Shown here in pieces: positions 55,790 to 64,000 of a stretch of 64,000 nt of DNA (positions within the stretch are counted from its first letter, which is position 1; each line of letters begins with the position of its first letter). The stretch is taken from positions 9,067,434 through 9,131,433 of the forward strand of contig CM037883.1 in the NCBI GenBank assembly GCA_021292165.1. The letters run 5' to 3'. Made by a program: the position numbers and the translations under genes. This stretch comes from Shinisaurus crocodilurus. Taxonomy: Eukaryota > Chordata > Lepidosauria > Squamata > Shinisauridae. The notes below the pieces were generated by a model. That model made no database searches. It was given only the letters and a program-made list of their open reading frames with translations, and was not told the DNA's origin.

Positions 55790-57015
55790 ATTTGGATTGG
55801 GGGAATTGTAGAAAAATCCTTCCTTGGAGAGATGACTGAGAAATTCGTTTCAGTTCATATTGGACCAGAATGTATCCAATGTGCACCTCTTGGACCTGAA
55901 AGCGGACCCAAATGCAATGAGCAGTCTGAAGTCTGTACATTTCTGAGCTGAGAATGTGATTCACATGACAACAAAACTGTTTTTGAAAGATGTGTACATT
56001 GCCCCTCCCAGCCACGTGTAGCTGTGGCGGGGGAGAACCATTTGCGTGTGGGGGAGCAGACGAATCAGACCACAATGGTCTGATTGATTCTTGAGGTTCC
56101 AATCAGGGGGCATAGTGGGAGGGGCAGTAGAGCTGTTATTAGGCTCGCACTCTGCCTCCTTTCTGACGCGGCTCCCTCCCTCCCATCCCTGTTTGCAGTG
56201 TAGGTTTTACTGGTCGCCTGTTTCCAGGGGCCGAGTAGGAATTTTGGTTCATTGTCCTAACTGGCCGGGGGCAATGTTTGTGTTTCACCTACTCTACACT
56301 GTATTTCAGGGTTTGGGTGCTTAGTGGCATTTTCAGTTCAGTCACATTGGCGCTTAAGTGTGGGATTAGGCAGTTTTAGTGGCTCCGTGATCATCCTATG
56401 GCACCTTTCAGGTGAGGGGTGTGCCCGAGGCTCCTGCCGCCGATTGCCTCATGGCTCGGGACTGCGGAGATAAGGCACGTCTCTGAGGTCTTCCTACCTC
56501 ACCTGGCAGTACCTCACAGGCCGGTCGAGGCTGACTGCAGGAAAGACCTTCCAGCACCGTGTGGTGTTAAGCAAGGAGGGGATGACTTGGATGCCGTCAC
56601 CCTCCTTGCTGGACCATATAGCAATGGTGACCGGCTGATAGCCGGTGTAATTAGTACCCGCACTTTTTTCCCTTCGTAGATCTCCAATTGATGATTCAAT
56701 AAATGTGGCCCATTACTTTTACCACAATTTGTACCCTACAACTGTGTCTGAGTCGTTATTTCTCCTCTACACGCGCAAATGAAAAATGTGCAAAAACCTG
56801 TACACCCATTGCTTTGGTCAATGGGTGTACATTTCAAAAATATGCAGAATTGACACATTTAATTTTGAAAAACTGTGCATGAAAATATGCACAAATTTCC
56901 ATGCAGACAAAAACACAAAGTTCACAATCCAATACATAGATGAATTGGAATAAGTGTTGAGGTGAAAATGGGAGAACTTCAACCAACTCAAGTTTTGTTG
57001 ATCCACACATATGTT
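55790..57015. mobile_element. hAT-like MITE split by an LTR
   Basis: The left part (about 55790-55998) and right part (about 56766-57015) share motifs with the MITE at 24.8-25.1 kb, in the same order on the opposite strand (CAGTCTGAAGTCTGTACATT; then TTGGTCAATGGGTGTACATT). The intervening 56.0-56.77 kb is an LTR, so the LTR inserted into an existing MITE. Confidence 0.55.
56105..56765 (+). mobile_element. Solo LTR, sense
   Basis: Sequence blocks match, in order, the minus strand of 64000 down to 63417: GGGGCCGAGTAGGAATTTTG, GTGTTTCACCTACTC, GATTCAATAAATGTGG, and TGTGTCTGAGTCGTTATTTC. AATAAA lies at 56699-56704, about 60 bases before the 3' end. No internal coding region is attached, so it is a solo LTR. 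The exact 5' end is uncertain. Confidence 0.65.
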
Positions 57016-58159
57016 TATGTTATCATATATACACTCTAGTGAATGTCTGACACTGTAACATCTACGTATGCAGCCTCTTGTTTCATGGTTCTCATGATAT
57101 ATGAAGTAGCCCTTAACACAATTATCTATCAATATCACTACAGTGAAAACTGATCCATAGAATTTGGCTTTCCCTCTTCTTTTGGCCCTTAAAAATGGTG
57201 GTTTGTTAGTTGTCTGGGGAAAAAGAGAGATGAAGAGTTCTCACACGCTTCATTTTTTTAGCAACCATAAAAGAAATGGTGGTAGTGGGCACATAGCTGT
57301 TTGACATATACAGATGTGGAGATTAAAGGCTTGTTAAAAATAGCCCTTGACATGACAAAACATAAGGACTTTGAAAAAGGCATTGTGTTAACTTATTGTG
57401 ACGACGATGCACATTTCATGCTAAATTGCGGAGAAGGTAATAACACGTTATAAGGCATCATAATGATCCTATTCAAACACCATCACATCCTTCAAAGCTT
57501 TTGTGCTTTTGATGAAGGCTTCTTCTCCACTCTCTGTTATTTTACATGATCCCATTCTTTAAAGAAGGAGAAATAGTCAGCTCACACAATGGCAGATCCA
57601 AAATCACAATAATACTTTTGCATTCGATGCAAAGGGGAAGTTTTGATGCTCTTACGCCATATCATGCTCAGCTTGCTATAATTGGTTACTATTTCAGCCA
57701 AGTTGAAATCTACACTCAGTAGGAAATAGTGAGATTATTCAGGTGTTCTGTACCTGAATAGAGCAAAATGTGTGAGGAGAAGGAATGCTCCAGCTCCCTC
57801 TCTGTAATCACATTTGTTGCCCTGTACTCATGGAGGGTGATTGTCTAAAGAGGAGAACTTCCTGTGTGCATGGACGTTCTCCATGTGACCAAGAACACTG
57901 CAAAATCCATTCTGGCTTGAATGGAGAGCCTCCATAGGTAAAGGAGACTCTCCTCTTCATTCTTCAGATGTTCACTCTCCAGAAGTAGAGGGTGATGAAC
58001 TCAATGAGCATGAGGAGTGAGGATGGAGCAGTCTCTCTCCTCATGTTTGCCTTACTTAGATGCAGAATAACTGAATATGACTTATCTCTAAGCCCAGTTC
58101 TGAGTCCAGTTCATACCCTGATGAACTCCAACGATGCTATCTGGAGTGTGTCACACTCG
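57016..58159. other. Stretch without recognised features
   Basis: No coding frame or repeat that I can support. Confidence 0.45.
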
Positions 58160-58540
58160 TAGGGATGTATGAGAATTTAATTTTTGCTCACAAAACATGC
58201 GAGCATGCCCCATTTGAACCTCCGAGCACATGTCTGCTGAAAATATTTGCAAATTGTCAGACCCGTGCTCATGTTCATCTCGTTCCTGATTCCCAGTTCA
58301 AATTTCCTCAGCAGTCCAAATCAACCCTGCTTTAGTCTAGGGAGGGACTTTGTGAAAATTAGGAGGTTTGTGCACCTTTGGGAAGATTTGTGCGAATCTC
58401 CCATTCGATCGTTGCTCAGTTTGCACAAGAACAGAGAGCAGCAACCACAAGCATGGACGGGAATTGGGCATGAGACAAGTGGTGAGGTGATGTTTGGAGA
58501 AGCCTGGTAATCTCAAACATCACTCGATCTCCCATCCCTA
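58160..58540 (+). mobile_element. hAT-like MITE (TAGGGATG ends), 381 bp
   Basis: Starts TAGGGATGTATGAGAATTTA and ends TCTCCCATCCCTA. It is nearly the same length as the copy at 6529-6911 and collinear with it (AAAACATGCGAGCATGCCCC block), so both belong to one subfamily. Confidence 0.62.
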
Positions 58541-60558
58541 TCAGAAAGTTTCCAAAGTTTAGGGCACCTGCCCTGGAATCTGCCCCCACCCTCTACAATT
58601 AGACACCAACAGAGGCTTTCTTGCAATGTGGGGGTGATTTTTTTCCAAGGGGGATTAGAGCTTTGCGGAGGGGAGGGTTAGACCTTCCCTCCCCATCAAC
58701 CAACACTTCCCCCTGCATGCTTCCCATGCTGCAGTTAGGCTTTTAAAAAGCATCCACTGAAACTAAGGGGGTCTTATTTAAAACCCCAATGCAGCATGGG
58801 GTGGGGAGGAGGTGAAAGCAAGGAAATTCTCTTCTCTCTGAACAGAGGGGCAAGGGCCTGGGGGAGAAGCTGTCCAGCCAGATGGGGATCCCCGCAGACC
58901 ATAAACCAGCCCATGGTCCAGAGGTTCCCCATCCCTGCTCTAAACCCCAGCTGCCTGCCTAAAAACACTACCCCGATCCCACAACTCAACCCGTCCCACC
59001 CCACCCCTCACATGCCTTTCTATGCTGCTCGGGGTGCAAGAGAAGTGAGGAAGAGAGGGAGGTGTGTGTGTGTGTGTGTGTGTGTGTGATCCTCTTTCTC
59101 ATGCCTGTCACACTGCCATGGCTGCATGTCAAGCAGCAGGAATGCTGGGAAATGTTGGTGTGTGGGAGCAACCTCCCAATCTCATCCCATTCTTCTGCCA
59201 GCAGAGCTGGAACAAAAGTAAGTGAGGTCTTGGCGGGGGGAGGGGAAATTTGGTTATTGGACAGTTTAAAAGTTAAATAAATAAACAAACTGTACAAGCC
59301 TTTGATTTGATTCAGATGAGATCTATAGGAGTTTAGGGAACAATTTTTTCCCCTGCCCACCCAATCAACCTCTTGCTTGGGGAAAGTCCTCAGAGCGAGA
59401 CATTGGGTGGGCTTGGGGGAGGAGTTGGAGGGCTGCCACCCGTCATTTCGGTGCCCCCAGAATTTGGTGCACAAGGTGGTCACCCTGTCCCTGTTTGCCC
59501 CCCAACAAAGAAACAGCCTTAGGAAGAGGCACAGGCTTCTGCTCTTTACCACATTTATCTATTTATTTCTGTGGGTGGGGGTGGCCAGCCAGCAAGAGAA
59601 GTGCAAGATGGGGGTGGGTGAGCTTCTGTGGTGGTTTGGGGGCAACATTACTCCCCCACCTGCCCCAATTTCTCAGGTGCAGTAAAATCTTCCCACTTGC
59701 CTGTCAATCCTGTCAATCATGGATAAAATAAACCAGTCCAACTTACTCAAGTTAATGACACTGAAGTTTGTGTTTCTGCCCCTGGCTTAAGAAGAATGAC
59801 ATTGAATTCCAGGATTTATTTAAGTAAATCAAATGGGATTTGTTTGCTGGCATTTCTGTCCTTAACAAACTGTTCTCCAGAGCTCTAGTTGACGTTTAGC
59901 CGAAGTATGTTAAACTTTGATGGGAAACCAAATTTCCAGGAAGTAACCCAATGTCCAAATTCCTAATATCTGTTAAAAAATGAAACAAAAACTTAAGCCT
60001 TCGGGTCACATAAAATACTACTACTAATAATAATAATTTTAAAAAGCTGGGTTAAAGAAACCTCAGCATGATGTCATGGTCAATAGGGGAAAGAAATTTA
60101 CTAAAATTAGCTAATACCCTTGGTGCAGGCATCGGCGGATGCCGCTCCACCGAAAAGGGAATTCAAATACAATGCAAGCAGAAGCATGTCCCTTGGAGAT
60201 AAAATAAATCCGATCAACTCATGAAGTCCAGGACTCTCATCCAGCAGCCTTCAATGAGAGCATAATTCCCCCCCACCCAAAAAAAAACCCAGACCTCCCC
60301 TCCCGTCTTCATTTTGTTAGACCCTTTGCTCAAATTACGGATTCAGGGTGATGGTAAATAATAGATTGACAGTACTAGGTAATGAATAATAGTACTGGGA
60401 GAGAGTAATTAAGAGTTGCAGGCATAGGGCGAAGGATGTCTCTGGAAACGAGCTGGGGAGTCAATGAGGTGGAAAGTTATAAGGATGAAGTTCCAGATGG
60501 CAGAACCTGCAAAGACAGTGTGCTGGCTTCCGACATTTTGCACCTGAAGTAGAAAGTC

Positions 60559-60562
<4 letters not shown>
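58541..60562. other. Mostly unassigned, with (GT)n at 59062-59088
   Basis: CCAGAGGTTCCCCATCCCTG near 58918-58938 looks like the right end of the hAT-like repeat with GGGGTGGGGAACCT termini. The (GT)13 tract produces frames on both strands that are not genes. Nothing else. Confidence 0.4.

Positions 60563-60631
<69 letters not shown>
60563..60631 (+). repeat. (CT)n(CA)n compound microsatellite
   Basis: 24 CT units followed by 10 CA units. Confidence 0.97.
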
Positions 60632-60632
<1 letters not shown>

Positions 60633-60667
60633 CCTAACTCTAGACCAGAGCTCACTTGGTTTTAACC

Positions 60668-61190
60668 CATTAAGGGTGCAATCCTATGGATTAGATGTCC
60701 GTAAGAAGGAAGAATCACAGAGCCCTCCACCCATCCTATTTGAGGAGCCGTCAAATCACAGAGCCCTCCGTCCATCCTATGACCTGCCGGCAAGGGGCTT
60801 GCAGCATGGGAAGAACAAGAGAGGCCTTTTCCCTCCCGTTCCCCCTTAAATGCATTTTAAGTTAGATGGCCCTCTGAGCCCATCTAACTTTCTTACCTTG
60901 CTGTGGGTGGGGACAGCAAGGTAAGAAAGGCATGTGGATCTGGTGGATCCATGTCTTCTCTCCTCCCTGTCCACGGTCCTACCTCCGAAATATTCCTTTC
61001 CGCCCCTTCTGAGGTTGCAATGCCAAACTCAAAGGAAGGAGCCACCTCAGAGCGTTCTGTGGCAGCTGGGAAGGGGTGAGGAGAGTACTGGTAGGATCGC
61101 CTCCTCTGTGGTCAGAGCTCTGTAGGAGGAGGACCACTGCTGCATCCTATGGTCCCTCAGATGCTGTCTAGCAGCCATAGGATTGCTCTT
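60668..61190. mobile_element. Non-autonomous DNA element with GGGTGCAATCC ends, copy 2
   Basis: Starts AGGGTGCAATCCTATGG and ends AGCCATAGGATTGCTC, homologous to 23871-24336. A tandem duplication (CACAGAGCCCTCC ... CATCCTAT) lies at 60716-60780. A further GGGTGCAATCCTATGCACG at 61194 starts another related end. Confidence 0.55.
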
Positions 61191-62746
61191 TAAGGGTGCA
61201 ATCCTATGCACGTTTGGACAAAAAAAAAGTCTTACAATTCTCATCATTCCCCAGCCAGCCATGTTGGGAGTTGTACAACTTTTTCTTCTTCTTCTTCTTC
61301 TTCTTCTGTTTAAACATGCAAAGGTTGCTGAAATTTGGAGACAGGAGCAGAATCTGGGATCTCCCAGGGAAGCAAACTTTTTCATTTCTTTTCATGGCGA
61401 GGTGACACTGTGCTGAGAAAAGGTGGCCCTAGTGAAGTAGCATTTCAGATTTTAGCAGAAAAGCAGCAAAGGGATTTCAGGAAGTAGGATTTTCAGCAAG
61501 GTTTAAAGACCTGGAAATAGACAATTTTCAATTGCATTTGTATTTTAAGAGGATTTGTTATGGTATCATTGTTAAATATCCCCATATAAATTATAGCGAA
61601 CCTATCAATACAGGCTGTGTGATGCCTTTCCCCCCTTTTTTCATGTTTAGGGATACTATCTGCAGTGGGCCTGCTTGCATACCATGTTTCTAAGTAGTAT
61701 ATGTAGAATACAATCACTATTTTGCATCACATGTCCAACAGCAGTTTGCTTAATTGTGAATCATGTTACCCACTGATAAGCAGAGGCAGAGGATACCATC
61801 CTGAATTATTGTTGGCCATTACATCTGTGAGGGGAGCTGGCAGCCCTTGGGCCCTCTAGGCCTCTAGCAGGGGTGGGGAACCTTTTTCAGCCTGATGGCA
61901 AGGTTCAACATACCTGTGCAAGAGTGTGAACATATCAGTTTTGCATGAGAAGCAAAGAAAGAAAGAAAGAAAGAAGAAAAAAATCATGGACATTTGTGGC
62001 AACCCCAGAAATTGCACAAATAGCTCTGTACAGTTTGCATGATTTGCATTTATACAATGGAGACAATATTTCCTCCTCCTCCTCCTCCTCCTCCTCCTCC
62101 TCCTCCTCCTTCCATTGACCTGTTTATCTTTCCTCAATTACAGCTCTTGGTAAAACAACAAATCCTTTAGACTCAACATGTAAATTTGCCACCGTAGTAG
62201 AGTATAATGTTATTGACCTTTCTGGGAGTTAAACTTAATGTTTACAATTATGGACTTGATGGTATAATCAGGCTCTTCATAAGCTAATATGAGCCTTATT
62301 CTTTTTCCTGTTTACTGTGTGGCAACTCACTTAACAATTTCCCCCCTTAAATATTGTAATTAAAAAGATGTGACACTTGTCGACAATGGCAGAGCTCATT
62401 CAGTAGGGTGCACCAAATGTGCACATCTGTATATTTGCATGAGAAAAAATATATCTAAAAATACTTTTACAAAAGAGAAAAGGTTGCGCAGCATACATAA
62501 CCCCATGGCAGCTCCAATTATATGTTTCAGCTTAGACTATTATGATCTTGATTGCAGCAACATGGATGTGATGAGCTAATTGCAGAGCAAACAGTGCCCT
62601 CCTGTGAACTCATGGACAGTAGTGTAAATTGGGAGCAAATGTTGATGAAATTTCAATGGGTAAGACAGAATACTTGGATGCAGCATAAGACTTTTGTGCC
62701 ATTTATTTAATTTCTTTCCTACATACTGTAGTATATGGACCAGGAC
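61191..62746. other. Mostly unassigned, with (TTC)n and (TCC)n tracts
   Basis: (TTC)n is at 61281-61308, (GAAA)n at 61954-61975, and (TCC)n at 62071-62110. CAGGGGTGGGGAACCTTTTT at 61869 is the left end of the hAT-like repeat noted at 25.66 kb. The AATATTTCC/TTCC boundaries yield Arg-rich frames that are artefacts. Nothing else. Confidence 0.45.
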
Positions 62747-62990
62747 TTAAATTGTTTTTCCCATCTTAATACTAAGATTGGTAAGCATGCAGTACTCCTC
62801 AAACATGTCCAATGCTGCTTTTAGTGTCACATTTTCGCCTTCCGCAAATATAAAGTTATTATAAATGTCCAAGGCCTCCACAACATTGAGACAGAAGGAT
62901 GATTTTGTTTTGCTCTCCGCACCTCCTCTTCTGCTCCTATAGATGCCAGATAGACTGCAAACTTTTGTCTGTTCCCATGCCCCACCCCTG
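62747..62990 (-). pseudogene. Gypsy-type gag fragment
   Basis: A minus-strand frame contains EALDIYNNFIFAEGE followed by a KAALDMFEEYC block. This order (LDxYNxFxF, a charged spacer, then a kFEEYC-type motif) resembles the conserved N-terminal gag block of Ty3/Gypsy retrotransposons. The protein would coat element RNA in virus-like particles. The frame closes soon after the block, and no zinc knuckle, protease or polymerase follows to the left. An LTR of the same orientation lies at 63417-64000, about where a 5' LTR would be. The match is from memory of the family pattern and is moderate. Confidence 0.45.
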
Positions 62991-63029
62991 GTCTTCCACA
63001 ATATCCCCTGGCAGTTGCTGATTTGATGC

Positions 63030-63250
63030 TAGGGATGGACGAATCATTCTATATCCAATCTATGTCAGTTTCATATGAATTCGGTCACAAGTCAATTTCA
63101 TCCAATTTTGGCAACAATCCATGAAAATAAAAGATGATGATACCTGCACAAAAATAGAATGTATTTCCTCTTTTATGCACATTTGGGTATGCAACCTTCC
63201 CTGATGTATGCATTTTTGTATGCAATTTCCCAAAATATACACAGTATTGC
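63030..63250 (+). mobile_element. hAT-like MITE fragment
   Basis: Starts TAGGGATGGACGAATCATT and contains the TTTATGCACATTTGG-type motifs of the family. The right end is not found. It lies between the gag-like fragment and the LTR. Confidence 0.4.
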
Positions 63251-63416
63251 AGGCAGTGTTTGAGTGATGAACTGCATGTAGGGTACCCTGGAATCTACAT
63301 GTCCCATGGGTCCTTGTGTCTGGGTTTCTGTCATCAGCATGCTCAGTAGAGTCTGAGATGTAATGGTGCTCTGGGGAACATGTAGTTTCCAGGATACCTG
63401 ATTGCATATGTACAGG

Positions 63417-64000
63417 GTGGAAATGACGAGTTGAGACACAATTTACAGTGTAAATCTGGACCACAGTTATTGAATCAAGATCTGTGAAGGGAAAGTAGTG
63501 CAGGTGCCTGCCTATACTGGCCTCCATGCCGGTGTTGCCATAGGGCGAGACATCCATCTCTGAGGGGAGGCACCTGTGATGTTGCAACCCCTCGATTTCA
63601 CACCCTCCTGGTGTTTTGAGGTCTTCCCTTGTCACCTCCTCTGAACGAGTGAGAGGAGTCAGCCTCAAAGGCCATCTGTATCTCCCCACTGGGCCACAAA
63701 GCCCTGAGCAGAGAGCCTCAGGAGGAAACCCCCATCACCTAACAGGTGCCAGCAGATGCTCACCAGCCCTCCCCCCCATTGCCTATTCCCACACGTGCCT
63801 GCCAAATGTGACCAAATTGAACCAAACCAAACGGTCAATTAGAATTAATCCCAACCACTGCATCACAGTGAGGAGTAGGTGAAACACGCACATTGCCCCA
63901 GGCGGCCAATCAAGGCAATGAGCCAAAATTCCTGCTCGGCCCCTAACAGGTGACTGGCAGAGCCTACACTGCTTACAAGGAGGGAGGGAGGGAGCCACAA
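63417..64000 (-). mobile_element. LTR, antisense, running off the window
   Basis: The minus strand matches the solo LTR at 56.1-56.77 kb over its whole visible length (GGGGCCGAGCAGGAATTTTG; GTGTTTCACCTACTCC; TGATTCAATAACTGTGG; AATTGTGTCTCAACTCGTCA). The polyA signal is changed to AATAAC. The 5' end lies beyond the window. With the gag-like fragment to its left it could be a 5' LTR of a degraded Gypsy element. Confidence 0.6.

Noticed and set aside
62071..62110. Arg-rich protein encoded opposite the (TCC)n tract
   Set aside because: Microsatellite artefact; the rest of the frame is AT-rich noise.
63060..63689. 209-codon minus-strand frame
   Set aside because: It spans the 3' part of an LTR and a MITE fragment; no gag, protease or polymerase motif appears, so it is likely chance.
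1..64000. CRISPR arrays, operons or phage genes
   Set aside because: No regularly spaced repeats with unique spacers, no dense co-oriented frames and no ribosome-binding pattern. All evidence points to vertebrate repeat-rich DNA.

Overview
This window looks like intergenic or intronic DNA from a vertebrate, most likely a squamate reptile (lizard or snake). The main reason is the repeat content. A Ther1/MIR-core SINE of the Squam3 type is present in ten copies. A second tRNA-derived SINE, young CR1 and L2 LINEs, a 5'-truncated L1, a Penelope-like remnant, hAT-like and Tc1/mariner-like MITEs, LTR fragments and many microsatellites accompany it. No bacterial-type operon, tRNA gene, functional rRNA gene, CRISPR array or convincing multi-exon host gene is visible. 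The only possible host coding sequence is a weak polyalanine exon-like block near 47.8 kb.

Layout. 0-7 kb: SINE, an antisense CR1 end, LTR-like sequence, two diverged copies of an acidic-ORF repeat, a possible antisense LTR and a hAT-like MITE. 7-10 kb: two SINEs, a Penelope-like remnant folded as an inverted repeat with a hammerhead-like motif, and a long foldback element. 10.8-13.4 kb: a CR1 LINE with a broken reverse transcriptase, then an L2/CR1 chimera, then the first of four SINEs whose head is derived from 5S rRNA and whose tail matches CR1. 13.4-31 kb: scattered SINEs, L2 3' ends and MITEs. 31.8-33.9 kb: a cluster of microsatellites. 35-46 kb: SINEs, two larger L2 fragments in opposite orientations, and the second L2/CR1 chimera in antisense. 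49.3-53.6 kb: a 4.3-kb L1 with target-site duplication, complete endonuclease motifs and a frameshifted ORF2. 54-64 kb: an LTR nested in a MITE, more MITEs, and an antisense LTR with a Gypsy-gag-like fragment running off the right edge.

How the parts relate. The non-autonomous elements can be matched to partners in the same window. The 5S-derived SINE carries the same 3' tail as the CR1 copies, so CR1 is its likely source of reverse transcriptase. The L2 copies share the terminal stem-like motif seen in isolated L2 tails. All autonomous elements seen here are broken. The most interesting observations are the 5S/CR1 SINE, the L2/CR1 chimera whose identical junction occurs at two sites, the hammerhead-like motif in the Penelope remnant, and the L1 whose frameshifts fall mostly at homopolymers. 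I found no clear new multi-gene system.
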